This document shows, piece by piece, positions 26,889 to 36,256 of a stretch of 64,000 nucleotides of DNA. The first letter of the stretch is position 1; every line of letters begins with the position of its first letter. The notes under the pieces are model-generated. The model was not told where the DNA came from. It saw only the letters and a program-made list of their open reading frames with translations, and searched no databases. The DNA is taken from NCBI RefSeq assembly GCF_028714775.1, contig NZ_JAQTLS010000005.1:161573-225572 (forward strand), written 5' to 3'. The position numbers and the translations under genes were made by a program. Source of the DNA: Thiothrix sp. GTDB lineage: Bacteria > Pseudomonadota > Gammaproteobacteria > Thiotrichales > Thiotrichaceae.

Positions 26889-29708
26889 ATGAACGTGGAA
26901 CAACCACAGCCAACCGTGGCACGGGATGCTTTGCGGCTAACACTTGCTGCAAGCTTGCTGGTGCTGGCGCAAGTTGCAACGGCTGCGGATGAAATCAGCA
27001 TTACCCCCGGACAACGCCAAGTTACCGCCAGCAAGCCGGGCATCATTACCCTGCGGATTGAAATCGAAAACCGCACCGGACAAGCCCAACAGCTACAGGA
27101 AAACCTCACCCTGCCAGCCGGTTGGGAACTTGTTACCAACACCGCGCCTTTTTTACTCGCCAGCGGGGCGCGGGATATACGCCTTATTCATGTCGTTGCC
27201 CCACGTGGCACGGCATCTGGCACGTACATGATTGGCTATCAAGTTTCCGCACAAGATAACGGCGGCATCACCAGCAGCCAAACCGTTGCCGTCCAGATGG
27301 AAGAACAGGCGGGTGTAAAACTCGCCGCCGTCGCCCCACCCAGCAGTTTATTGGGCGGGGAAGAATACAATGTCAGCTTCATGCTGGAAAACACCGGCAA
27401 CCATGCCGTTACCTACAGCCTCGCTGCCAATGATGACGATGGCTACGTTAAAGCAGTGACACCACGCAGCCTAACGCTAGCCGCCGGTGAAACCGGGAAT
27501 GTCACGGTCACAGGGCAAATTCCCCGCAGCATCGAAGAAAGCACTGCTTACCGTGTCAACCTACAAGCACGTGGCGGCGGTAAACTGGCAGAAGAATCTG
27601 TCACCATCCCGTTAATTGCCCGCACCCCCAAAGGCATGGGCAAATACCAAAAACTGCCCGGCAAGCTAACCACTCACTACACGCGGCAAAAACGCCAAAA
27701 TGCCGATGGCAGCGAAACCGATTCCAGCCAAGCCCAACTGGAATATTACGCCAAAGGGGCTATCGACCAAGATGGCGAACACAATGTTGAAATCCGCTTA
27801 CGCAATGGGCGCGACAGCAATGAAACAGACACCAACAGCAACCAGCAAGCTGAATACCAGTTCACTTACGATAATGGTGCGTGGGAAGTCAAAACAGGCC
27901 ACCAAAACTTCCACACCAGCAACCTAAGTGGCAATTCCCTATCCGGCGTAGGTGTTGAAACAACTTACACCCCAAAAAACAAAAAACACCGCAAACCGCT
28001 GGAGATCAAAGCCTTTAGCGGGCAAAGCCGTCCTGCTGATACCAATAAGGAAAAAGTTTCAGGCGCTGCCATCCATTACCAATGGGATGAATTCGACGCG
28101 GGTGCAAGCGTTATCCAGCACAAAAAGGAAGCCACCACCACTGAACCGGCAAAGAATGAAACTATCGCCGCCGTTAATGGCGCATGGCAGGGGGAACACG
28201 CAGGCATCCGTTCTGAAGTCGCGAAAGACAACGATGCCAAAGCCTGGAGCGTCGACCTCAATGGACAATGGCATGAAATCAGCGCGAATGCTTCCTACGT
28301 CGAAGCTGACCCCAAATTTGATGGTGGCAGTTCGGATACTAAACAAGCTTTCGCCAATGCCCGTTACCAGATTGACGAAAAAACCAGTGTAGAAGCCAGC
28401 AGCCGCCATACCCGCGATAATCTGGCGCAAGACTCCAGCAAAGAAATCCGCCAAGACAAAGAACATCAAGTCAGCATCAGCCGTAGCTTCGGCGACGAAC
28501 GGCAAATCGAAGTCAGCTTAGGGCATAAGCGGCGCAATGAAAAAGACTTACGCATCGCCCCGTCCACCGACCGGGAAATCCAAGCCACCACATTGGAATA
28601 CCGTCAGCAGTTTGAAACTTTCCATGTCCGCGCAGCACTCGCCCATGGATCACGTACTGACCGTATAAAAAGCAGCAGCAAAGGTAACAAACAAGAATTA
28701 GCCATCAACTGGAAGCCCACCACATCACTCGACATCAATACCAGCTACGCCATCAGCAACGGCCTTGATAGCGACGGCAAAACCACCTCCGCCGGTTTGA
28801 ATGCCACTTACCAACTCGACCGCAAAACCGAGTTATCCGGCTATTTACAACGTAACCAAAATGATAGCGACAACACCCACGCCAATAGCTTTGAAGCCAA
28901 ATACAGCCGCGACCTAAAACGTTGGGGAAATATCGGCCTCAGTGCCCGCCGGGTCGATAGCCTCGCCAGCGATGGCAAGTTGAGCCATGACAATATTTTC
29001 CAAGTCGAATACGGCCTACCGCTGGACATGCCTATCCGCAAACGCAAAAACATCGGCTCTGTACGTGGGAAAGTGCGTTTCGCCGCTGATGAGCGTCCTG
29101 CCAGCGATGTGGTGGTACAAATGGGCGGGCAATTTGCTGTTACCGACCAAAACGGTAAATTTCACTACCCGGATATGGTTGCCAAAGCGTATCCGATCCA
29201 AGTCGACGGCAGTCGGGCGAATACCCAAGGCTACATGCTCAGCCAAAACGGTGAGGAAGCCAACGTCACCGTGCAATCCAGCCAAACCGTAGAGCCGGTA
29301 TTGGAGTTGTACCCTGCTTCGCGCATTAGCGGCAAACTCCAGACTTATGTGCCCGATGCTGCCGCCGCCTTAAATATCGACCACGCAGATAGCCCTCTGC
29401 GGGCTGAAAAGGGGCTGGGAATGGTTCTGGTGGAACTACGCCCTGTCGGTGAGGTCGGCAAACGCATTACCCACAAACGCACCACACTGTACGACGGCAG
29501 TTTCAGCTTTGTCGGCATCCCACCCGGACAATGGCAACTGGTGGTGGTGGACAGTGACAAAGTTCCCGACAATTATCGCCTTGAACAAACCCAGTTTGCC
29601 ATCGACCTAAGTTCTGGTGGCAATCAGGAAGTCTTGATACGCGCCCTGCCAACAGCGCAAAACATCAAAAAAACCGGCCCCAGCGGGGGCTTTAACGTTG
29701 TCGGCTAA
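26889..29708 (+). CDS. Outer-membrane usher-like protein: NEW3-like N-domains, predicted beta-barrel, C-terminal Ig/carboxypeptidase-regulatory-like domains
   Basis: Signal peptide; ITPGQRQVTASKPGIITLRIEIENRTGQ (NEW3-like); about 450 aa of alternating amphipathic strands; SVRGKVRFAADERPASDVVVQMGGQFAVTDQNGKFHY. Confidence 0.6.
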   Translation: MNVEQPQPTVARDALRLTLAASLLVLAQVATAADEISITPGQRQVTASKPGIITLRIEIENRTGQAQQLQENLTLPAGWELVTNTAPFLLASGARDIRLIHVVAPRGTASGTYMIGYQVSAQDNGGITSSQTVAVQMEEQAGVKLAAVAPPSSLLGGEEYNVSFMLENTGNHAVTYSLAANDDDGYVKAVTPRSLTLAAGETGNVTVTGQIPRSIEESTAYRVNLQARGGGKLAEESVTIPLIARTPKGMGKYQKLPGKLTTHYTRQKRQNADGSETDSSQAQLEYYAKGAIDQDGEHNVEIRLRNGRDSNETDTNSNQQAEYQFTYDNGAWEVKTGHQNFHTSNLSGNSLSGVGVETTYTPKNKKHRKPLEIKAFSGQSRPADTNKEKVSGAAIHYQWDEFDAGASVIQHKKEATTTEPAKNETIAAVNGAWQGEHAGIRSEVAKDNDAKAWSVDLNGQWHEISANASYVEADPKFDGGSSDTKQAFANARYQIDEKTSVEASSRHTRDNLAQDSSKEIRQDKEHQVSISRSFGDERQIEVSLGHKRRNEKDLRIAPSTDREIQATTLEYRQQFETFHVRAALAHGSRTDRIKSSSKGNKQELAINWKPTTSLDINTSYAISNGLDSDGKTTSAGLNATYQLDRKTELSGYLQRNQNDSDNTHANSFEAKYSRDLKRWGNIGLSARRVDSLASDGKLSHDNIFQVEYGLPLDMPIRKRKNIGSVRGKVRFAADERPASDVVVQMGGQFAVTDQNGKFHYPDMVAKAYPIQVDGSRANTQGYMLSQNGEEANVTVQSSQTVEPVLELYPASRISGKLQTYVPDAAAALNIDHADSPLRAEKGLGMVLVELRPVGEVGKRITHKRTTLYDGSFSFVGIPPGQWQLVVVDSDKVPDNYRLEQTQFAIDLSSGGNQEVLIRALPTAQNIKKTGPSGGFNVVG

Positions 29709-29728
29709 GCCATCATAGGAGCTTCAGT

Positions 29729-30211
29729 ATGAAAACTTTCTACTACACCCTCACTATCGCCCTGTTGGGTAGCACGGGGACGACCCATGCGGCTGATACC
29801 GTTACCCAAAACATAGACCTGACTATTCCCCTTGTAGAGCTGATTGATGTCGAGAACATATCCCCCACTTTTGACTTCAGCGCCCCCAGCAATGCAGGGG
29901 ATGGATTTGCAGCACCAGAGGGCGTCACGTCCAGTGTTGCCATTACCTCCAATAACCCAAATGCGCAGTTAGATGTCCACACCAGTAGTAATATAAACGG
30001 CATTGACCTAAAAATTAGCAGCACCAGTGGGATTTGCGACTCATCGACATTATCCGACCGGCTCAGTACAGCACCTCAATATTGTAGTGTTGGCAAACGT
30101 CAAACCAGCTCAGGTAGCCTGACAATCAGTGCTGAGCCATCGGGCGGTAACGGCATGATCCCTTACGGCACGTACTCCACGGATATTATTTATACGCTAA
30201 CGCAAAACTGA
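29729..30211 (+). CDS. Secreted fibre subunit-like protein 2
   Basis: Signal peptide; VTQNIDLTIPLVELIDVENISPTFDFSAPSNAGDGF; C-terminal DIIYTLTQN. Confidence 0.6.
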   Translation: MKTFYYTLTIALLGSTGTTHAADTVTQNIDLTIPLVELIDVENISPTFDFSAPSNAGDGFAAPEGVTSSVAITSNNPNAQLDVHTSSNINGIDLKISSTSGICDSSTLSDRLSTAPQYCSVGKRQTSSGSLTISAEPSGGNGMIPYGTYSTDIIYTLTQN

Positions 30212-30298
30212 AATGGCACTGCCACTGATCGTGGCGCACGGGACAAAAGGCAGGGAATCACGTAGCCTGTAGGGGTCAGAACTGGTAGGAACTCCCCC

Positions 30299-30697
30299 AT
30301 GCGCCCCAGATACTATTTCGGCATTTTATTGATTGCAGCAGGAAGTACGCTCGCGCTTGCGGGCAACACGTCCCAAATCCTCAAGCTTACTGTGCCCAAA
30401 GTTGTCTTGATCGACATTGACCCCGCCATCCCCTTTAGTTTTGCGCAGGGGGCAAAGAATGCCAGCGGCAACAGCCTCCTCTCCATCAGCTCCAATGACC
30501 CGCAAGCCAAGCTGCAAATCACGCCTTCAGGACTGAACCTTGCCGTTACATCCGAAGTGCTGGGCTGCCCAACGGAAGCCAGCACAACCACGATTATCTG
30601 CAAGGTAGGGGTGACACGCACCAAGGGCGCTGTTCTAGCATTTAACGCTACCCAAATAGGTAGCGCCCCCAATATTGTCTATACGATCAGCGATTAA
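30299..30697 (+). CDS. Secreted fibre subunit-like protein 3
   Basis: Signal peptide; TSQILKLTVPKVVLIDIDPAIPFSF; C-terminal IVYTISD. Confidence 0.6.
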   Translation: MRPRYYFGILLIAAGSTLALAGNTSQILKLTVPKVVLIDIDPAIPFSFAQGAKNASGNSLLSISSNDPQAKLQITPSGLNLAVTSEVLGCPTEASTTTIICKVGVTRTKGAVLAFNATQIGSAPNIVYTISD

Positions 30698-30703
30698 CGA
30701 GGA

Positions 30704-31483
30704 TTACTCGACGCCCTTTCTGCGCCGCTGGAACTTCCGGTAACGCCGCCACACCCACAGCACTGGCCCGGATGACGCATACAAGAAAAACACCCCAAAC
30801 AGCACTTTCGGCGGGTCAATCGTGGTCAAGGCAAACACCAGCAACACCGCCAGCACCGCTATAAACGGCACACGGTTGCGCAGGTCAAGGTCTTTGAAGC
30901 TATAGAAACTGACATTGCTCACCATCAGCAAGCCCGCCGCCAACGTAAGGAAAAGGGCTGGCATTTGCAGGTTACGCCCGGTCATGGCGAGATCATTGAA
31001 TACCCACACCATCCCCACCACCAAAGCGGCAGCGGCTGGGCTGGGCAAACCGACGAAGAAGCGCTTGTCCACCTTACCGATTTGGACATTGAAACGTGCC
31101 AAACGCAACGCGGCGCACGCAACGTAAACGAAAGCTGCTAACCAGCCAGCTTTGCCCCACGCCACACCATAAGATTGCAGGTGCACCAACGCCCACTGGT
31201 ACATGACCAGCCCCGGTGCAACCCCGAATGAAATCAAATCTGCCAAGCTATCGTATTGTGCCCCAAACTCTGATTGGGTATTGGTCATACGGGCAACGCG
31301 CCCATCCAGACCATCAAGGATCATGGCGATAAACACGGCAATTGAAGCCGCCTCGAACTTGCCCTGCATCGCAGCGACAATAGCGTAGAAGCCACAGAAC
31401 ATGGCTCCGGTAGTCAGAAGGTTAGGTAAAAGATAGATGCCCTTGCGCGGCGATGATTTTAGTTCTGGTTGTTGGTCTTCCAC
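30704..31483 (-). CDS. pssA: CDP-diacylglycerol--serine O-phosphatidyltransferase
   Basis: GIYLLPNLLTTGAMFCGFYAIVAA...DGLDGRVARMTNTQSEFGAQYDSLADLISFGVAP. Confidence 0.96.
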   Translation of the reverse strand: MEDQQPELKSSPRKGIYLLPNLLTTGAMFCGFYAIVAAMQGKFEAASIAVFIAMILDGLDGRVARMTNTQSEFGAQYDSLADLISFGVAPGLVMYQWALVHLQSYGVAWGKAGWLAAFVYVACAALRLARFNVQIGKVDKRFFVGLPSPAAAALVVGMVWVFNDLAMTGRNLQMPALFLTLAAGLLMVSNVSFYSFKDLDLRNRVPFIAVLAVLLVFALTTIDPPKVLFGVFFLYASSGPVLWVWRRYRKFQRRRKGVE

Positions 31484-31683
31484 TGTGCATTATTCCCATT
31501 AACTGGCGTTATCAGAGGCTTGGCAGCAGGTCGCTCGACGACAGGCGGCGTCACCGTTTGGATGATATTGTGATAAATCATCCAAACGGTATACGCAAGA
31601 CTAACGGCACTTGCTGCCAGCAGAATATTAGCCAGCATCCTCGCAAAGTGGAACGTATTTTTACTCGGTTCCTTATTCTTCAC
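31459..31683 (-). CDS. Small membrane protein, hypothetical
   Basis: GTG start; single TM LANILLAASAVSLAYTVWMIYH; overlaps flanking genes. Confidence 0.55.
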   Translation of the reverse strand: MKNKEPSKNTFHFARMLANILLAASAVSLAYTVWMIYHNIIQTVTPPVVERPAAKPLITPVNGNNAQWKTNNQN

Positions 31684-31792
31684 CCGATTTCTTTACGAAC
31701 ACCCAGCCCAGATATGCCATCATCACCAACATGAAGACGATCACGATTAGGGTCAACACCCCCATCCAACTTCCAAACAGTAGCTCAGTCAT
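31673..31792 (-). CDS. DUF3149-like 39-aa small membrane protein (absent from ORF track)
   Basis: MTELLFGSWMGVLTLIVIVFMLVMMAYLGWVFVKKSGEE read directly from the minus strand. Confidence 0.75.
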   Translation of the reverse strand: MTELLFGSWMGVLTLIVIVFMLVMMAYLGWVFVKKSGEE

Positions 31793-31866
31793 GGTAGCCT
31801 AATCTCCTATACTAATGACAGTAAACGTGTACAATGCCAAGTTTAAGCGAAGATGTGCACGTAAAT

Positions 31867-31880
31867 CTGATTTACATCAA
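31867..31880. promoter_or_regulatory. FNR-box-like site upstream of fnr
   Basis: CTGAT-TTAC-ATCAA, one mismatch to TTGAT-N4-ATCAA. Confidence 0.5.
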
Positions 31881-31937
31881 GAAAACGATTGCCTCATGCG
31901 ATTTACAGGGATGGTGAGGTAACTATCTTGCAAGTCG

Positions 31938-31951
31938 TTGACAATTGTCAC
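31938..31951. promoter_or_regulatory. FNR-box-like palindrome directly upstream of fnr
   Basis: TTGAC-AATT-GTCAC, containing the perfect palindrome TGACAATTGTCA. Confidence 0.5.
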
Positions 31952-31966
31952 GGTTCGGGACAACAC

Positions 31967-32719
31967 ATGAAGACAGTGCCAGTACAGACAACCAAAAAAT
32001 CAGCCGTTGCTTGCCACAATTGTAGCTTGAGCGAACTCTGCCTTCCCCGTGGACTCACCCGCGAGGAGCTTGAGTTGTTGGAAAATGCCATCAACAAAAC
32101 AGTAAAAATCAAGAAGAAAGATTACCTGTTTCACCGTGATGACCAACAACACTCCATTTTTGCCGTCAAGGCAGGAGCCGTCAAAACGTCCCTTTCCACC
32201 CCCGATGGCGAAGAACAGATACTGGGCTTTTACCTGCCGGGCGATTTACTGGGCTTTGATGCCTTCGCCAACAACCGCCACACCTGTGACGCACAAGCAC
32301 TGGACGACACCTTAGTCTGTGAACTCAACATGGACAGTTTTCAGGAATTATGCGGCAGACTGAGCAGCATGCGCGGGCAAATGATGCGCCAGATCGGTGC
32401 TGAAATCGAACGTGAACACATGCTGCTGCTGACCTTAGGGCAAATGCGCACTGAAGAACGGCTGGCAACTTTCCTATCCGGCTTGTCAGAGCGCAATAAG
32501 GATCGCGGCTTTTCATCCACCGAATTCAACCTGCCGATGGCACGCCACGACCTCGCCAACTACCTTGGCATGGCCGTAGAAACCCTCAGCCGCATGTTTT
32601 CCCGCTTACAGGAAGAAAACATCATCGTGGTGCAGCATCGCCTGATCAAAATCCAAGATATGGAGCGCCTCAAACAATTGGCGCACCACACCTGCCGTCC
32701 AGCCAGCGACGTGCTCTAA
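31967..32719 (+). CDS. fnr: FNR/ANR-family oxygen-responsive CRP-type regulator
   Basis: N-terminal CHNCSLSELC cysteine cluster; cAMP-like fold; LPMARHDLANYLGMAVETLSRMFSRLQEENII HTH. Confidence 0.93.
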   Translation: MKTVPVQTTKKSAVACHNCSLSELCLPRGLTREELELLENAINKTVKIKKKDYLFHRDDQQHSIFAVKAGAVKTSLSTPDGEEQILGFYLPGDLLGFDAFANNRHTCDAQALDDTLVCELNMDSFQELCGRLSSMRGQMMRQIGAEIEREHMLLLTLGQMRTEERLATFLSGLSERNKDRGFSSTEFNLPMARHDLANYLGMAVETLSRMFSRLQEENIIVVQHRLIKIQDMERLKQLAHHTCRPASDVL

Positions 32720-32729
32720 ATAAGAGCGC

Positions 32730-34115
32730 TTAAATAACGCGCGAGAAACGTTGCTGAGCACCCTGCTTACGCAGGCCGACATCAAATACCATGCAAATGT
32801 TACGGATCAAGAAACGCCCACGCGGCGTTACCTCAATACCACCGTCAACAAAACGCAGCAAATCATCACCTGCCATCGGTTGCATCAATGCCAACTCAGT
32901 TGCGAAATATTCGGCAAAGTTCACATGGTATGCCCGTTCAATTTGCGCAAAGTTCAGGCTGAAATGGCAAGCCAGTTGCTGGATAATTTCCCGCCGCAAG
33001 ACATCATCCTCATCCAAGGTAATGCCCCTAACAACCGGCAAATGCCCCGCATCAATCGCAGCATAGTATTCATCAAGCGTTTTGACGTTCTGGCTGTAGC
33101 ATTCCGCCACACTGCTGATGGAGCTGACGCCCATCGCCACCAGATCACAATCTGCATGGGTGGTGTAGCCTTGGAAATTGCGGTGCAACGTTCCTTGGCG
33201 CTGGGCAATCGCCAGTTCATCATCCGGCTTGGCAAAGTGATCCATGCCGATGTATTCGTAGCCTGCCGAGGTCAGGTGCTCAACTGCCAATTGCATGATT
33301 TGTAATTTAGTTTCACCCGATGGCAAATCATCATCATTGATACGCCGCTGCGCCTTAAACAGGTTGGGCAGGTGCGCGTAGTTGAATACCGAAATGCGGT
33401 CTGCTGACAACTCAATGATGGTATCCAGCGTCTGGCGGAAACTTTCCACTGTCTGGAATGGCAAACCGTAAATCAGGTCGACACTGACAGATTTCGCCCC
33501 GTATGCACGGCACGCCTCAATCACCGCCTTGGTTTGTTCAATCGGCTGGACGCGGTTAACGGCGACTTGCACACGCTCATCCACATCCTGCACACCCAGA
33601 CTGAAACGGTTGAACCCGATTTCACGCAGCACGCCAATCGTTTCCGGGGTGACTGAACGCGGGTCAATTTCAATCGAGTAATCGCCTTCGTCGGTAATGT
33701 GCAGGGAAAAGTGTTCCCGCGTTTTTTCCATCAGCGCACGCATTTCGTCATGGCTGAGGAAGGTGGGCGTACCGCCGCCCCAATGCAATTGCTCTACCAA
33801 GCGGTCGCGGTCATACAGGCGCGACTGCATCTCGATTTCCCGGAACAGGTAGGTGAGGTACTTTTCAGACAGCGAACGGTCTTTAGTGGCGATTTTATTG
33901 CAGGCGCAGTAGAAACAGACGGTATCGCAGAACGGAATGTGGAAATACAGTGACAACGGCAACGGGATTGGGTCTTCGTTGCTCATGTAGGCATGTGCCT
34001 TGTATTCGTCCTCAGTGAATGGCCCGAATGCAACCGCCGTCGGATAAGACGTGTAGCGCGGCCCTGCCGTGTCATACCGACGAATCAAATTTGCATCAAA
34101 CTGGACTGTACTCAT
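32730..34115 (-). CDS. hemN: Oxygen-independent coproporphyrinogen III oxidase
   Basis: YTSYPTAVAFG...YFHIPFCDTVCFYCACNKIATKD; start MSTVQFDANLIRRYDTAG. Confidence 0.96.
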   Translation of the reverse strand: MSTVQFDANLIRRYDTAGPRYTSYPTAVAFGPFTEDEYKAHAYMSNEDPIPLPLSLYFHIPFCDTVCFYCACNKIATKDRSLSEKYLTYLFREIEMQSRLYDRDRLVEQLHWGGGTPTFLSHDEMRALMEKTREHFSLHITDEGDYSIEIDPRSVTPETIGVLREIGFNRFSLGVQDVDERVQVAVNRVQPIEQTKAVIEACRAYGAKSVSVDLIYGLPFQTVESFRQTLDTIIELSADRISVFNYAHLPNLFKAQRRINDDDLPSGETKLQIMQLAVEHLTSAGYEYIGMDHFAKPDDELAIAQRQGTLHRNFQGYTTHADCDLVAMGVSSISSVAECYSQNVKTLDEYYAAIDAGHLPVVRGITLDEDDVLRREIIQQLACHFSLNFAQIERAYHVNFAEYFATELALMQPMAGDDLLRFVDGGIEVTPRGRFLIRNICMVFDVGLRKQGAQQRFSRVI

Positions 34116-34207
34116 ACCAACCTCTTTTGCACCCAATCGGGGGTGAATACATAAATGCTGCATGTGCTGCTCAAATGCAAGCCTCTGGCACGAAAGATCA
34201 CACTAAG

Positions 34208-34221
34208 TTGATATGCATCAA
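34208..34221. promoter_or_regulatory. Canonical FNR box in the intergenic region upstream of hemN
   Basis: TTGAT-ATGC-ATCAA perfect palindrome. Confidence 0.85.
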
Positions 34222-34255
34222 GAAAGTGTCAGCTCATGGATTGTATCCCATACGG

Positions 34256-34386
34256 AAAATGGGTCTAATGAACCTTGGAAGCTGTTGGCATCGATGTTCG
34301 TTACCTCCTCTGGTCGGCAGTTTCCATCAACGCTCTACATACCCTAAAGCATTAGGCTCTCACTTTTTCGAGAGCCTTCTTTTTTT
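34256..34386 (+). ncRNA. Candidate FNR-activated small RNA (FnrS-like)
   Basis: No + strand ORF; FNR box centred about 41.5 bp upstream of the proposed start; stem GGAAGCTG/CAGTTTCC displaying ACCTCCTCT; canonical terminator GGCTCTC...GAGAGCC-TTCTTTTTTT. Confidence 0.55.
34355..34386 (+). terminator. Rho-independent terminator of the candidate sRNA
   Basis: GGCTCTC-ACTTTTTC-GAGAGCC followed by TTCTTTTTTT. Confidence 0.85.
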
Positions 34387-34502
34387 CAGAATCCCACAAC
34401 TGATACAGGCCATTGACAGCTTGTAACTGGTCAGGTTCCGTCCTCTAGCCCCAAGAGCGCGATATTAACTTGCTGGCGGCAACAGCACAAACCGCTGAAC
34501 GG

Positions 34503-34967
34503 CTAATTCACAGCTACGACCGCCTTACCTTCCTTGACCCAACCAGTAATACCGTGCGTCACGTTGTAAACTTGTTTATAACCCACTTGCACCAACATTT
34601 CTGATCCCGCACGGGTGCGGTTGCCAGTACGGCAAATCAAGGCAACGGGCTTATCCATCGGGGCAACTTGCTGGATTTTTGTGAGGAAATCTGCCGCAAC
34701 CGAACCGTCTTTCTGAAACAGGGTGATCGGCTGGCTACCCGCCACGATGCCCGTTTCTTGCCATTCTTCTGGCAAACGAATATCCACCAGCGGGACTTTT
34801 TCATCCAGCAAGGTTTGCAGTTCGGTATTGGAGACATTGCTCACACCACCCTGTTGCCCAGCAGCAACTGCACTCTTTATGCCTACGCTTTCTGCTTTCG
34901 AGCATGCCCCGACACTGACAAGCGCACTGAACGCAATTGCCAACGCCAACCATTTAACTCCATACAT
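34503..34967 (-). CDS. Rhodanese-like domain protein, secreted/lipoprotein
   Basis: VPLVDIRLPEEWQETGIVAGSQPI...VALICRTGNRTRAGSEMLVQVGYKQVYNVTHGITGW. Confidence 0.9.
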   Translation of the reverse strand: MYGVKWLALAIAFSALVSVGACSKAESVGIKSAVAAGQQGGVSNVSNTELQTLLDEKVPLVDIRLPEEWQETGIVAGSQPITLFQKDGSVAADFLTKIQQVAPMDKPVALICRTGNRTRAGSEMLVQVGYKQVYNVTHGITGWVKEGKAVVAVN

Positions 34968-35016
34968 TGTTGTTTATACTCCAAAATAAAGTCTATTCTA
35001 AACGCTTATCAAACCA

Positions 35017-35391
35017 TCAATCTTTGCTGAAAATCCCATTGCTGGTGATGATCACCCGGTTTACCCAACGGTCAGACATTTTACCCACGCAAGCCTCAAC
35101 CTTGCTACCATCCAGCAATTGGGCTTCAAGGCTATAACCCCTGCTCGGTTCGTGATTGAGGGTAATCATGCGGGTTTCGCCCGCCCGCAATTGGGTCAGC
35201 AGAATCTTTTCCTGCGTGGTGTCGCTGCCGTGTTCGATTTTCAGCAAGGGGATGATTTCCCCGCGCATATTGCTGATTTCCACAAATAAGGGACGCCCCG
35301 GATATTGCAACCCATACCAGAGCTTCATGCCAAACGCGCCCACGACCACGCCCATCAGGGTAAGCAATACCAACGGCTTGAAATTTGTCAT
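35017..35391 (-). CDS. Hypothetical membrane-anchored protein
   Basis: N-terminal TM PLVLLTLMGVVVGAFGMKLWYG. Confidence 0.5.
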   Translation of the reverse strand: MTNFKPLVLLTLMGVVVGAFGMKLWYGLQYPGRPLFVEISNMRGEIIPLLKIEHGSDTTQEKILLTQLRAGETRMITLNHEPSRGYSLEAQLLDGSKVEACVGKMSDRWVNRVIITSNGIFSKD

Positions 35392-35397
35392 CGTGAT

Positions 35398-36249
35398 TTA
35401 CTGTCCTGAATGACTGACAGCATCTTGCAGGAAGGGCAGGTATCCTTCCCAAGCGGGTGGCGCTCCTGAGAGGGAGAAGACCACCATGCCGTGTTTGTCC
35501 AGCACATAGGTGGTGGGGAAAACTTCCGCCAATGTCCGATCTGACAGCCGCGTGCCATCCGCCAGTGCAAGCGACTCTTCCCCCATATCGGAAGCACCGC
35601 CATCAAACACGGGCAAGTCAAGATGCTTGGTTTTCAACCATGCACGGGATTCAGCGGCATCTTCACGCACAGGTACGAACAGCATTTCCACATCCAGCTT
35701 ATCTGCCTGTAAACGTTGGCGTAACTTAGCCAAATCGGGCAATTCATGGGCGCAGGAAGGACACCAACTGCCCCAGAAATGGAGCATCACCACATGACCC
35801 CGGTGCTTTTCCAAGGAAACCACATCACCATCGGCTGCAACTAAACGCAAGTCGGGGAAACGTTCGCCGCGTTTTGTCCCGACTTTGGCTTTAGCTGCAT
35901 CTTCTGCGTTTGCGTAATCCCCCCACAACCCTGACCAGCGTTGGGCATCAAACACGACGCTATCGTCTTGTGCGTAAGGGACGCATTTCTGCTCGGTGTA
36001 ACCGCCACACTCTTCCAAAGCGGTATCCAAGGCCATGTCGGGGGTGGATTGCTCAGCAGACCATGCCCACGTCCCGCCGGGTGCAATGACAAAGGCTTTG
36101 TGCTCGGCAGAGGCCATGTAATCCTGATACCCTGCCAAGCCTTTCTCGCCGAGGTGCGGAATAGCGGCTTGCCCGCCCTCCTCCGCCACTGCCAACGCAG
36201 TGCCAAACCATGCAGCAAAGAACAAAACAAGTGTCAGTTTACTGCCCAT
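35398..36249 (-). CDS. TlpA-type thiol-disulfide redoxin
   Basis: Signal peptide; VVMLHFWGSWCPSCAHELPDLAKLRQRL. Confidence 0.85.
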   Translation of the reverse strand: MGSKLTLVLFFAAWFGTALAVAEEGGQAAIPHLGEKGLAGYQDYMASAEHKAFVIAPGGTWAWSAEQSTPDMALDTALEECGGYTEQKCVPYAQDDSVVFDAQRWSGLWGDYANAEDAAKAKVGTKRGERFPDLRLVAADGDVVSLEKHRGHVVMLHFWGSWCPSCAHELPDLAKLRQRLQADKLDVEMLFVPVREDAAESRAWLKTKHLDLPVFDGGASDMGEESLALADGTRLSDRTLAEVFPTTYVLDKHGMVVFSLSGAPPAWEGYLPFLQDAVSHSGQ

Positions 36250-36256
36250 AAGTATC

